The notes under the pieces are model-generated. The model did not search any database. It saw nothing but the letters and a program-made list of their open reading frames with translations, and had not been told where the DNA came from. A DNA stretch of 64,000 nt from Sisyra terminalis (lineage: Eukaryota; Arthropoda; Insecta; Neuroptera; Sisyridae), in NCBI GenBank assembly GCA_958496175.1, contig OY292276.1:30648449-30712448 (forward strand), in the 5' to 3' direction. Within the stretch, counting starts at the first letter, position 1. Every line of letters starts with the position of its first letter. The position numbers and the translations under genes are program-made. This document shows positions 12,284 through 23,798 of the stretch, one piece after another.

Positions 12284-13635
12284 GTAAGTACCCAAGACAT
12301 AAATGTACGAGTACTTGACCTTACTTGAATGTAACTATAAAATCAAAAGGAAAAAAGTTAAGTAGCTTTTTTCAAATGTATCCGAAATCAAAAATCCTGT
12401 TAAATTTATTTCAAAAAAAAATACAATTGATAGATTATTAATACACTTTGTATCAATTGATATATTGTATTAAAAACAAATTAAAACAATTAGAGATGGA
12501 GCATGAGAAATTTGATATGAAAGGAATATAATAGAAGAATGTAGATCACGTTGCAATCATTCATTGTTGTAAATCGCTGAAATGAAATTAGAACTATCAG
12601 AAGTCGAAATAGTATCATATTCTATGAAAATGATTGAGATAATTATTTAAAAAACATGTTACTTCTATAAATTCGTCGAAACTATAATAATGATCGAAAA
12701 CATTAATTTCAAGATGCTCCATTGAATGCGATAGTGATATTTTTATAATAATTATTCATCGTTAGCAAAGAGAATTGTTGATTTTAGATTTTCAAGTTTA
12801 GCAGCGTTAAAGATCTTATGGAGAATGAATTTTTATATAATACATAATAGGTTTATATAAGCTTAAATTTTATTAATTTGATCATTTTTTTCAATTTATT
12901 TCTAAATATTATAATTTGTGAGCAACAATGAACTGGCCACCGTTACCAATGCATCTCTCATTTATAAACTAGATTTCAAAAATTAATCTTTTCTTTAACG
13001 TAAGTTATTCATTTATGAAAAGTTATTATAGGGTACTTCTCGAAGTGAAATAACTGTAATTTGATATACAGATATATAGGCTATGTATGCTATTTATGCT
13101 ATATAGGCTATACAACAGAAAGATTATAAAATCTATAACTTTCACCCTTCAACTTCCAAAAAGAAGTATCCAATTTTGTAAATTAAATGTTACCAAAATT
13201 CTTGAAAGCTGAATTTTATTAAGCATATTAAAATATGCAACTTAAGAACAAAAAACGGAAATAAAATTTTTTCAACTTTCACCAACATCTTTGGAAAGAG
13301 GGCATGGGATATATAAATCAAATTCAAATAACCGATTTAACCATTAAAATTTAAAATATTTAAAAATAACACAGGAAAAATAACAATCGTATTTGAAAAA
13401 TTAATGTACCATTAATTTTAGAAGTCTAACAATCATGTTTTTTGCAATAATTTTACTTCTTTTTTCTACAAATAACTTTTAAATTAAAATTTCTAAATTT
13501 TCTTTCGCTTGGTCAAATTTTCTTCCTTGAAACTGCCTGTTTTAATCACCTAATACTTGTACAAATTTTAACATATTTTTTTATTGCTTGTTTATAATTT
13601 GCATAATATATGTATATTCGTTATTGTGGGCCTTA
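12284..13635 (+). other. Likely intron; no other features
   Basis: AT-rich sequence following the exon donor. The only structure is a short GGCTAT/ATGCTAT-type tandem stutter at about 13078-13112. Confidence 0.4.
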
Positions 13636-13639
13636 ACTA

Positions 13640-14110
13640 AGGATGGAAACGAAACATTGATTTTTTCAAACATCAATATATCGTTCATAAACATCGATAT
13701 TATAACATTGATGTTGAAACCCAAAACATCGATGATACATCGTTCTCCATGAGCGATGGTTTATGAACGATATATCATAGCGCTAGCATCTCGTCCGTTT
13801 GTAATGTACAATTACATATATAAACAGATACCTCTTTCAAGTACAAGCATAAATTTGTAAACTCCACCAGTTTAAAATGTAACTCATGAGATTATAATCT
13901 AACCGTCGGGTTGGATAAGTCATATTCTTATCTAATTACGTTAGACTTTAAACTGAAGGAGTCCACAATTTTGTGGTATAATAATATTTATAAAATGTCA
14001 GAAAAAAATCGTTATATCGTTCATAAACGTCGATATTAACATCGATGTTGAATTTTTAATGGTATCGATTTTCTTATGTCGATGTTTTTTATAAAGAATG
14101 TTCCATACTT
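13640..14110. mobile_element. Palindromic hAT-like element rich in CATCGATGTT motifs
   Basis: ATCGTTCATAAAC(A/G)TCGATATTA followed by ACAT(T/C)GATGTTGAA occurs at about 13681-13721 and again, same orientation, at about 14012-14052; an inverted fragment lies at 13757-13778. Nested between them are diverged inverted arms with CTCC(A/T)(C/T)CAGTTTAAA near 13862 and its reverse complement near 13950. Dense ACATCGATGTT-like subterminal repeats suggest a hAT-type non-autonomous element. Exact ends are not resolved. Confidence 0.5.
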
Positions 14111-14834
14111 TTAATACTTCGAATCTGTCTTAATTTTGATTCTTCATTGGAATTTTTAAAGCATTTTTTGTGCCACATTGACTAGTGCTTCCATAAAGCT
14201 GTTGTTTTATATTTAATTCCAAGGACATGTCAACTATATATGAAGCTGACATAAAAAAGTGCAGTTCAAAAAATTAAAAAGAACTTCTAGCAAAAAGGAA
14301 TGAAGTTCTACCACAACATTTAAAATAAGTTGTGAAAACTCACAAGGTCGTAACGCTTTAATTGCTAAAAATCGTTAGATCGTATGAAAATTCCAGCAAC
14401 TAAGGCTTAATTCAACGAACCCTACATCTTGACCAAAAAGTATGACTTCACCGTTTCGTAAAGTAATAGGGCATATTAACTTTTTTTAAATTGATAAAGA
14501 GCTTTATAAATGTGAGAAAACCCCAATTTTTAGTTATGAAAACACTTTGGTTTTGGAAGAAAGAAAAGTTTTAATTCTAATGAGCAAATAGAAGTTCGAA
14601 CACTATGAATGTGCCGATAGGTCTTCTGTGACGTCACAGTACGCATCAGTACGCGTAATGAAACCGAGATATAAACAGATCATCTAGCGATTATCATAGT
14701 AACAGGAATAACTCTCAGTTCTTTTTAAATTTTTCACAATTTTTTGTCATCGTAAACATTTTTACTCCCTAAAAATTATTATAATGTTTTCCTTAGGAAT
14801 AGACGTGTAGATTGTAAATGGTTTAAATCATTAA

Positions 14835-15090
14835 TATAATTTGATGAATAAAAATATATGTCTAATGACTCAATTTCTATCTTGATTACGACGAGTTTCA
14901 CGAATTACTATAATAATAATCATTACCTGATTATGACAACCCAAGCCTGTTGAAACGCGTCGTAATCAAGATAGAAATTGTGTCATAGAACATAATTATA
15001 TTATTATTCATTAATTTATTAATTGAGACTTGGAATCAATAAAAAAAATATATATCAATGTTAAACATTAACATGATGTTAAACGACTTA
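14835..15090 (+). mobile_element. Hammerhead-bearing non-autonomous element, copy 1
   Basis: It lies inside the TIR element at 14466-15390. Its two halves carry the same sequence inverted: CAATTTCTATCTTGATTACG at 14870-14889 and its inverse at about 14961-14980. It shares its ends (TTAATGAATAATAATAT-like, and an (A)TTATTAATTG tail region) with 18240-18475. A degenerate hammerhead core sits at 14922-14966. No protein is encoded. Confidence 0.6.
14922..14966 (+). ncRNA. Degenerate hammerhead ribozyme motif
   Basis: Stem I is ATTAC (14922-14926) with GTAAT (14962-14966). The core CTGATTA (14927-14933) departs from CUGANGA at one essential position (G8). An imperfect stem II follows, then GAAACGCGTC at 14952-14961, where AC/GT forms a two-base stem III with a GC loop before the expected cleavage site after the final C. 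The altered G8 predicts no activity. Minimal hammerheads with such a tiny stem III are known from Penelope-like elements and retrozymes. Confidence 0.5.
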
Positions 15091-15700
15091 AACAATTAAC
15101 ATAATGTTAAACAACCATTCCCTTTGTATTTACATACATTTATCATAAGAAAACGTCTATGGGATTTTGAAGTTTCGTATTGTGACGTCATTTTAATGCC
15201 GCACCAATAGAAACTCGTGTTAGGCATTTTGAATAAAACGATTTTTTTTTTAATTTTTAAATGAATACTTCTGAAATTTCGTAAAGTTAAGATAAAAATT
15301 AATAGCTTAATTATGTTATGTTATTAATTGAGAACATCTTTAAACAATTGAAATTACTTTTAGATCATAAACATTTAACACCATTAAATACCAGTGACTT
15401 AATTATTTATACTTGCAAACATTTACATTAAGTGCTATTATAATTAACTACCATTTAACTCTAAGCAGTAGAACTTATGGTTCCTGTGGTGCTATGGAAC
15501 GAACAGTATTCTTGAATTTTGTATAATGCAAGTTTTCTATGAAACGCCCAAGCCATATTTTTTGATCAAGATGTAGGGTTTGTAAAATTTGATCTTAGAG
15601 ATTTGGATATTCTTACGATTTGATGAATTTCTAGCTTTATAAGCGTTATGAGGTTGCAAGTTTTGTCAACTTATTTTACCGGAAATATTTATGGTAGAAT

Positions 15701-18235
15701 ATTTTTTTTACAAAATGTATTAATAATATAAATATTAAAAATTACTTCATTATGAAGAAGAATCTTTCGACAACAGTAACAAACTTGTAATTAATAGAAT
15801 ATTTATTAAGTAACATTAAGAAAAGTTATGAAGTTAAGAACGATAGTTTTTTTTTCTATTTGGTTGATAAACAGTTTTCGAAAACGATTAATTTATTGTT
15901 TCATAAATATATTTTCTTGGAAGCTAATCGAAGTCAAGAAATTTCAGAAGTTCCGGGAAAAGAAAACACGGCATCTTTTCTTGGAGCTTCTAGGAAAGTT
16001 AAATAATTTAGTAAGGCTTATATATTTTTTAAACACTACTTCGGCTAAAACTAGTTTTTATAAATCTTTCGTGAATTTATATCTTCCAAGCGTTCCAAAC
16101 TATATAGGTGTATCAGGATAATCTATCGAAAACAAATAATTTCTTACACGAAATCGGTGATTTATTTATTTTTCAATTAATAAATTATCGTTATTTAACA
16201 TCAAAAATAAATTATAACATTTACCGGCTCGAGTTTCATATAAAAACCGTAAAAAAATTTAATGTTATTAACGGTTGGAAAGAACTCTTTTGGGGGCAAA
16301 CTGTCGCAATAAATCTATTTAAAACCCTGACGACGCCAACATAAATGCACAGTTTTTGATAAATGTTTTATATTAAAAACTCATTTCGAACTTTTTCCTC
16401 TTAAAATTTGGTTAAAGCGATTATTTTCACAATGCTGTCATTAAATTTTGAATAAAGAATTTTCTATCATTACTAGTTCAACTTATATAATACTAGTTAT
16501 GATATACTGTAGGTGGTCATTTGAAATTTATTAAAAACATTTCATTGTTTACTAGAAGTCAGTTATACATTTTAGTTGTAGACAATTATCCTATGAAAAA
16601 AAAATTGTATACCGACATAATTGTTTTTAATGCCCACCACTAAGTTTAAAGGTATTGCAAGGTTTGATTTTTAAAAATAAAATAAATTAAATTAACCTAA
16701 AATATCACTCAGTTAAAAGAGTATAGTGGGAAAAGTAATAATAAAGTTTTAAAGAAGAGATAAACTTTCTATATATTACCCCAACGAATCATACAATATG
16801 ATAATAAAGCTGCTTAATATTCTCCGTCGTAATGTAATGAATCAACGAATAGAGCAGAAAAAGTAGCCCCGAGGATTTTTTCTCATCACTATAGCGCCGT
16901 TCAGAAATATGAATAAAAAGTGTGAAGAATAAATCTTTTCCCTTTTTCCTGAGATCATAATAAGGAATACTGTGTGGGTTTACAGAATTAAAAACTAACT
17001 AGAAGAAATTTGAATTGAATCTTCGTTTGTGACCTGTTATATTATACTGTGAAAAAGATGTTATTACTTTCTCTTCTCTTTATATATATATAAAAGAAAT
17101 TAGGTATATTGGTATGATATTGAATTTGTAGAAATAACGTTCTTTTTTATTTTCTTTGAATATATTCGCATTATATGTGTTTTGTATTGATTTGTTTTTC
17201 TTTTTGTAAGAATATTGCCAATTTTTTTGCCACCTTAATCCCACATCTTATTTTATTCACTTCCTATCAGTTGTATTTCATATTTTGTCGTCATTTTATT
17301 TTTGCGTGAAATTGATTGAGCTTGAAACTGGTACGTAATTTAATTAATAAAAAAAATCATGTTACTTTAATTTCTTTAAAAATTGATTTTTTATTATATT
17401 TTTTTATCATTTTCTTGCGCAGAATTATTTGATGGAATAAAAGCTACTACAAGGATTATCAATTTCCGATTAAGTATTATTTTTTGCACTTTTATGGTTT
17501 AATTTATTACTGAGAATAACTAAATTACACATATAAGATTATTATGCTGTTTTGGAACGACGTCTTAATAGGTTTTTTGAATTTTTCCCGTAGGTATACT
17601 TTTTCTCTATTAAAATTAAACGTACGAAACCTAGTCCACGATATCGAGCTTTGTAAAAATTCTAAACCATATAAATATTATGTATTATTATGTAATTATG
17701 TATTATGTAATATAATGTGTTTTCATGTATATAAATTTGAAACTTTATAAAAAATGGATGTAAACTATAGAATCAAATAGAAACCAAACCAAGAGACATT
17801 AATTTTTATATGTAAAGTTAGAGATTTCCAACAATCAAAATCATTTTTAGGTATTTATTGCTGTCGTAAATTATAATTTCAAATTTTAAGTATTGTACCA
17901 AGATATTCTCAAAGTTGAATTTAGATTTCTTCTAATGGTTCTTTTTCCTTGGAAATAAAAAACTTTATTTAAATTTGTACACAAAATGTTATTTTGAATA
18001 ATCCTACTCGAAATAATCACTTGGTAAATTTCAGCGATTGTTGTCTCATACAATCTCTTTGTCACTCGATAGAATTTCGAATTCCCATCTTAATGGAACA
18101 AAAAAAAAAATTAAAACAGACTTAGCAGATTAATATTTTGGGATGACGAATTGTATATAAAAGAGCACACAAAAGCTAGTACTTTTTTAGCCAGTGACCA
18201 GTCAATTTAAAGGTAAATAGTTTTAAATTGAACTA
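15701..18235. other. AT-rich stretch; no supported gene
   Basis: Two adjacent open frames (15828-16121 and 16108-16344, plus) are the longest here, but their composition is what AT-rich DNA gives by chance, they match nothing I know and no splice or promoter signal accompanies them. Confidence 0.45.
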
Positions 18236-18239
18236 TAGC

Positions 18240-18475
18240 CTTCAATTCTTACAGTAAATTTTAATTTATTAATGAATAATAATATATGTCCTATGCCTCA
18301 ATTTCTTATTTATTACGACGCGTTTCAACAGTTTGGCTGTCATCATCAGGTAGATTATTGTGTCAGTTGTAAAAAAAAAATTCATATAGGTTGTTTGATT
18401 TTATTATTTTATTATTCATTATTTTATTAATTGTAACTCGGAAATAAATAAAATATTTATCAATGTAAAAAAGCA
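18240..18475 (-). mobile_element. Hammerhead-bearing non-autonomous element, copy 2
   Basis: It has a TTATTAATGAATAATAATAT start near 18265, the hammerhead module at 18308-18358 (minus), then an ATTATTCATTATTTTATTAATT segment and ATATTTATCAATGT at the right end. Both ends align with copy 1. There is no reverse transcriptase here, so mobilisation in trans must be assumed. Confidence 0.6.
18308..18358 (-). ncRNA. Hammerhead-like ribozyme with intact core
   Basis: On the minus strand CTGATGA (18349 down to 18343) is the canonical core. A hairpin GACAG/CTGTT with CCAAA loop follows as stem II, with one unpaired U beside the core. Then comes GAAACGCGTC (18326 to 18317), giving a two-base stem III with predicted cleavage after the last C, between 18317 and 18316. 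Stem I is weak, only about three pairs (TAC with GTA). Activity in vitro is uncertain. Confidence 0.5.
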
Positions 18476-19065
18476 AATTTTAGTTATCAATTAGTGTAAA
18501 AAGATAATACAATATCTCACATACGGAAACATGGTGACCAATTGAAACTTTTAAGGGAAAAACTGCGTTCGTCAAATATGCCTTCTAAACGGCTCCTTGT
18601 TTCGATGACAATAAGGATTATCTTGTAAGGAAAATTTCCATACAGCTGGGACTAAAAATTTTCCAACATCATCTTATTATAAATCATAGCATCTCATTGT
18701 AACACCACCAGTTTTACTCCGAAAAAAGGGGTAACGAATTTTGTAGATAATACTACATAGCAAACTTAGTGCACTTAGATGGATACAACTGTCATTGAAA
18801 AAAAGTTATGGGCTTTTTGATACTCACATGCTATGGTTTATTCATTTATGAAATCTTTTGATGCTACTGAAACATTAAAACAAAAAAATAACATAGACTC
18901 AGTGACAATAACCGCGTTAAATTATAACAATGGACTGCTTATTTTCAAAATAAAAAATTCAAAAGGAAATTAACAGCTCTATTTGCTTTTCCGTCGTGTA
19001 CTTTTCTATATTGAATTTACCAATTTTTTTTAACAATTATTTGCAGTTTAGCTAGCAAATTATTT
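18476..19065. other. AT-rich stretch without recognised features
   Basis: A slightly GC-richer patch at 18530-18640 has no splice sites or open frame of note. Confidence 0.4.
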
Positions 19066-19069
19066 TTAA

Positions 19070-20750
19070 CTTACTAATACCCGCTACCTACGTCTGCGTG
19101 ACGTACCTATGTGTTGGTAATAGATTTTTTTTAGATATGCTATTTGTCGCCTTTAACGCCAATGAAAAGACACATCTAATAAATTGTAACTTTATAAAGA
19201 AATACTTTACATAGAAACAATTTTGGTAGTGTCCTGTTAATTTTTGAAAATTACTCGATAACATTCTACAGAATTATGTAAACTGATATTTTTTATCCCT
19301 AATGTGTATGATGTATAACTATTAACTAAATATCTTTATTTCATCATACACAAATTACATAACTATGCATAAATTAAAATTCTCATCCAGATCGATAAAG
19401 TTGGTCGGATAAAGTTACAATTTGACTTAAAACTGGCAAAAATTTCAATAATTCCCATTTTAAATGGATATATTATCTTGAAATGTCGGTATTAAAAATG
19501 AATCATGAGCACAAGTTCTAGATTTTTATATATTAGTGGAAATCCCAATTATTGTCTCGATTATCGAATGATCCTTTTTTTCCAAAGCCATTACCCTGCT
19601 GCATTGTCCCGAATTTGAAATTTGAGCAATTGTACAACTCTCGATTCCTTCGTAATCACGATTATATGATACAAATAACTATGACAATTGAACAAAATGT
19701 TAACCAATATACAACTACATATCTACACTAATGTATAAAACTGTGGGTCATAACTGTATTTTCTTAGTTCGGGAAAAATTTAGCGGAAGATTATTTTTCA
19801 TAATTGAAATATATGACAAAAAATCGTTCCTTTAATGCTCCATAACAATACTAATTGCTCCAAGTTTACAAAACTTAGATTTTTAAAAAAAAATCTTTAA
19901 AATTAAGGATCTTTGATTTTGACGGATTTTTTTTTACCAGGCAAGCAAACAAACATTCTAACATTTGCTTTTTTATATGAATATCACATATTATACTTTC
20001 ACATCAGTTTCATAAAATGGTATATTTTTTATACAAGAAATACTGATTCTTAAGCATACTGGTGGCCAAATGATCAAGGTGACCGCTTCAAAGTTGGTAG
20101 CGAGCAAATTTTCGATATTTCTCGATTTTCGGATTTTTATTGACTCAAAAGTTTGGGAAAATGTTTCGTATTTATGGAACTGGGGTTAATTGGGTTTTAA
20201 ATTGGAACTTTCTATTGTTGATAAGTCCATGTACTATACCATTCAATATTTGTCACCCTTTTTCACCCCCTTTTATAGGAGAAATTTCGAAAAATCAAAA
20301 AGTATAGATATGCATTTAACAAAAAAAAAAAAATATTTTGATATTGCACATGCAGTCATCAGTTGTATTTATTTATGTATAGATGTTTTTTCTTCTTTAG
20401 ATTAAAAATTAGAAAAATGTACTATATAAATACGTTTCTGTACCGACAATGAAAATACTTCTGTTATTGTTTGTTATTCAACTAAAACAAAGTTATATAA
20501 TTTCTTAAAACTGTTAATATTCCATTGCTGGTTACTATTTTTTTACATTTTTTGAAATTAATGTAAGTTAAATTATTTCTTGGAACATCTGTTATCTGAA
20601 AAGAAAACCCTATTAAAATCGGTTCAGCCATTTTGAAGATAAACTGGAAAAAACTAACAGACAGACAAAAAAATTGTAACATTACATTTTTGGTATAAGG
20701 ACCACATACACTTTCATATTACTTTAGTTAAATATTGTTATTTTGATATG
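19070..20750 (-). mobile_element. Helitron-like element, old diverged copy
   Basis: The left end (ACTTACTAATACCCGCTACC...CGTCTGCG) corresponds to the CTAG plus hairpin end of the copies at 29927 and 52234 but has lost the exact CTAG. Collinear landmarks follow: ATGCTATTTGTCGCC, ATAAAGTTGGTCGGA, TAGTGGAAATCCCA, GAAATATATGACAAAAA, a TTTTTCACCCCCTTTTA block at 20256 and an ATCGGTTCAGCCATTTTGAA...AGACAGAC block at about 20618-20665. A SINE (20047-20150) is inserted. The right end is approximate. A TCTACACTAATGTATAAAA motif at about 19724, in plus orientation, resembles a Helitron 5' end and may mark a second fragment. Confidence 0.5.
20047..20150 (+). mobile_element. SINE fragment inside Helitron-like element
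   Basis: ACTGGTGGCCAAATGATCAA is the SINE head. The B-box stretch is missing and the sequence runs from TTGGTAG straight into the body CGAGCAAATTTTCGATA and CGGATTTTTATTGACTC. It is the only plus-strand copy of the family in the window. Confidence 0.65.
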
Positions 20751-22250
20751 ACAAATAAATACTTAATTTTTACTTAAATGTATAGATTAAAAATAAAATG
20801 ATTATCTAAGAACTTTTAGCCATTCAGGAATTTGCACCATTCCGAATTAACATTAAATTTCATAGCGCAGAAGTTATCGTTCATGAGGTCAATATACAAC
20901 ATGAAGTTTTGATAAAGTTATAGAACAAGAGCTAGCAAAGCTGAAAAAAAACCTTTCGTAAAATTATTTCTTTCTAACGTCGCTAGCCCTTGAACTATAA
21001 GTTATTGAAGATTTGGATCAAACTAAAATGTATCTTAAATAATATATTCTTTTATTAAGTGACTAATTGAAAATGATAAAATTGAATGATAAAATGAACA
21101 GAATTGAAAAATCAAGCAAACTTATAGGAATTTAATTGTTTCTTAGAAATATACCATCTGACAACCAATTTCACAATAACTTTTTTTCAAATAATCTGAT
21201 AGAATTACTTGCAAATTATTTACAGTCAAATAAGATTATTAAGAATAATAAGTTTCCTAATAAAGGATTATAAAATAGAAATCCAAATTAGGTTTATTTC
21301 AATGATTCGCAAGAAATAAAAACATCCAATCCACGTAAAATATGAGCACTAGGTATAATAAATTTGAATTGTGAAGAAAAACGAAACGATATAAGTGAAA
21401 CAAGTGTTTACAGTTTACCCGTCATTGAATCTTATTTAATCAAAATATCTAATGCAAATTGCACTTCATTACATCGTTGAAGAATAATCGAGTTAGTTAC
21501 AGTCTACCATTCAAGAAATTGCACTTGAAAAGAAATATTTTATTTTATATGGAAAAAGCAAATCGAATTTCGCAGATTTAAATTGACGTTGATCGAATGA
21601 GAAATACTTCTCTTTTTCAAAAAATCGAAATAAAAAAAAAAACAGGTTTTTCATTTCATACATTTAGTTCTTCTGTATTGAAAAATAGCTATATGATTTC
21701 AATTTCTCAATTTGAATAAACAACATTAAATTTTCTCTGTATGTTAAAGGAAAACAGCTCATTATTTCGGTATGAAATAATAATTTATTTTTGTGTTTTT
21801 GTTGTTGTACCAAATATTTTGTAATACAAAGTTATTAAGAAAAACAATGGTACAAAAAATAAAATTGATTCAATCAAAAGAGTATTTATTTTTAGAAATT
21901 ATTGAGCAAAAATTGATCTGTCATCATAAAAAAAATTGTATGTGATTTTTTCAATAATACATTTTTCCTAGTATATACTTTATTAAATAGAGTTGATATT
22001 CGGAAGGGAATAATTAGTTTTAAAGGCACTGGTTATACAGTTTGTTTGATTCTAATAATAAGTAAATCAGCTTTTTCCACCTACGATAAGATCCATGAGT
22101 ATATTGGTCATTAAAAATGCAAAAAAGGACTAATTTAATTATCATATGAAATATAAAGCGCGCCTTTATTGCTAGGGGGCTTTACCACCTGCTTACTTCA
22201 TTCACTCCCACACACCAGGTTAAGCTTTTGCATAGTAAAATTACATTGTG
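20751..22250. other. AT-rich stretch without recognised features
   Basis: No element ends, exon-like islands or RNA signals were seen. Confidence 0.45.
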
Positions 22251-22253
22251 TCA

Positions 22254-22455
22254 GTTTAGAACAGTGGTTCTTAACCGTGTTGAAAGTATTGACCCCACTA
22301 GTTTCATATTCACATTCATCCAATCCATCATAATTGGAAAAATTAAATATGACTTTTTCAGTCAGGAGTGTGTTCTGACCTCCCTCGAACCTGTGGAACT
22401 GACTCACCGAACCACTGGTTTGATTTAACCTATGTTAAGAACCACTAGTTCAGGA
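22254..22455. mobile_element. 186-bp hAT MITE with CAGTGGTTCTTAA termini
   Basis: Element 22262-22447 starts CAGTGGTTCTTAACC and ends GTTAAGAACCACTA, a near-perfect inverted pair of the widespread hAT terminal type. Flanking octamers GTTTAGAA and GTTCAGGA match at six of eight positions. The internal TATTGACCCC(A)CTAGTTTCAT block recurs at about 61294-61314. No coding capacity. Confidence 0.8.
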
Positions 22456-23798
22456 GATTCAACTCCTACCGTTTTTTTAAAATTATATCATAATATAATC
22501 TATAAGTTGAATTCTTCGTAAGTATCAAATTTGCTTTATCAACAACTGACGTTTTAAGTTTTCACCCTAAAGTGTAATAATTGCTTCCATATTTTTCTGT
22601 TTTCTTTTGTGGATTTATGCGTTAATTTTTTTTACGAGTTTCCATGTGTTTTTTACAGGATTCCACATTTTTAATACGCGTTAATCATTAGTTTATTATT
22701 GAGAATATTTATTCGTATAGATTAGTAGTTATTTTTTGCTTTGTTAATACACCTTATACTGCACCAAGTAAACGATATCGCTATAATTCAAAAACAAAAT
22801 GAAACGGCACAATTCTACAAGCGCCCTCTATCTGAACACATTCTAAGAAAGTTCCAGCACCCACTGAGAGGTGAAACCACCGTTCCTGGGAATCCTTGGC
22901 CTACATGTCTTAGTCGATAAATAGAAAAGGTATTCCGGATTTGAATTGATTAAAACAATTATAGCTTAATAATTTTAGTATATGTATATCGTTCTTGAAT
23001 TCTGTTTACCATTAAATATAGTTCTAATGGCCGTTCATAAAATACATTCGCATACAAGGAAGAGAAAGCGGTGCCAATTACTATCCCAATATATAACAAG
23101 GAGGGGGCGGTTCTAAAGAAACATGAAAATCACAGTTCATCAAACAACAATATTACTTTGATTTTTTTCTCGATTTTTTTAAGTTTATTTTTCTATTACA
23201 GTAAAATCTTATTTTTTACTTACAAATACATACCTGTGTTTACATCCTTATTTTCGTTATAATAGCTAATAATTTATTATATTTACTCATGTTTGTATGG
23301 AGAACAATCTATTTTTCGTGACGTAAAATTTATGGAAAGATATAACGGTGAAATTTTGAGTGATGTTTTTAATGAACGACCCTCAACCAGTATTAAGGAA
23401 AAAATAAAGTAAATGAAACATTTCAAAAATGGTTTCATTAAAATAAAATAACACGTTTCAAGTCATCTTCTTTTTGATGCCATCTTGATTTACTTTAGTG
23501 AATTTAATAGTGACTAAAAATTGTATGTCTAAAATGCATAAAAATCGCAAAAGAATAATATTGTCTTTAAAATATGTTTAGCTACTCATAAAAGTGAAAA
23601 TAAGACATACACAAAAATAAAAAAATAAAAAATTACGATATTGATAATAAATATCCATATTATGTGTCCAATTATTGGACATATTAAAAAGAATATTTAT
23701 TGTAGTATTCGGTGAAAAATTAATTTTTATTTAAAAAGAGTGTAGAAATCTGTGTTAGTGGTATTAAAAAAATTTTTAAATAAAAGTCTTTGTTTTAT
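22456..23798. other. AT-rich stretch with a GC-richer patch
   Basis: The patch 22800-22912 (AAGCGCCCTCTATCTG, TTCCAGCACCCACTGAGAGG) is markedly richer in G+C than its surroundings. It has no convincing splice pair and no long open frame, so a transposon fragment is more likely than an exon. Nothing else is recognised. Confidence 0.4.

Larger units (their letters stand above)
14466..15390 (+). mobile_element. TGACGTCA-family TIR element, copy A (interrupted)
   Basis: It is collinear with copies at 23799-24478 (minus) and 52799-53456 (plus) once the nested 14835-15090 insert is removed. Shared landmarks are the AATAGGGCATAT start, the 14-bp palindrome CTGTGACGTCACAG at 14626-14639, CCTTAGGAATAGA, GGGATTTTGAAGTTT, a second TGACGTCATTTTAATG at about 15183, and AGGCATTTTGA. 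There is no coding potential. The class is uncertain; the clean TIRs of the other copies suggest a cut-and-paste DNA transposon. Confidence 0.68.
14303..15700. mobile_element. Outer foldback element hosting two nested insertions
   Basis: Left arm 14303-14460 and right arm about 15545-15700 are diverged inverted repeats. The best matches are AACCCTACATCTTGACCAAA at 14418-14437 against its inverse at 15568-15587, and AAAATAAGTTG at about 14322 against its inverse near 15668. Between the arms lie the TGACGTCA-family element (14466-15390), which itself contains the hammerhead element (14835-15090). Insertion order is therefore outer arms first, then the TIR element, then the hammerhead element. 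Confidence 0.6.

Noticed and set aside
15828..16344. Two overlapping open frames of 97 and 78 codons on the plus strand
   Set aside because: Composition is dominated by F, I, K, L, N and Y as expected from AT-rich DNA; no domain, promoter or splice support.
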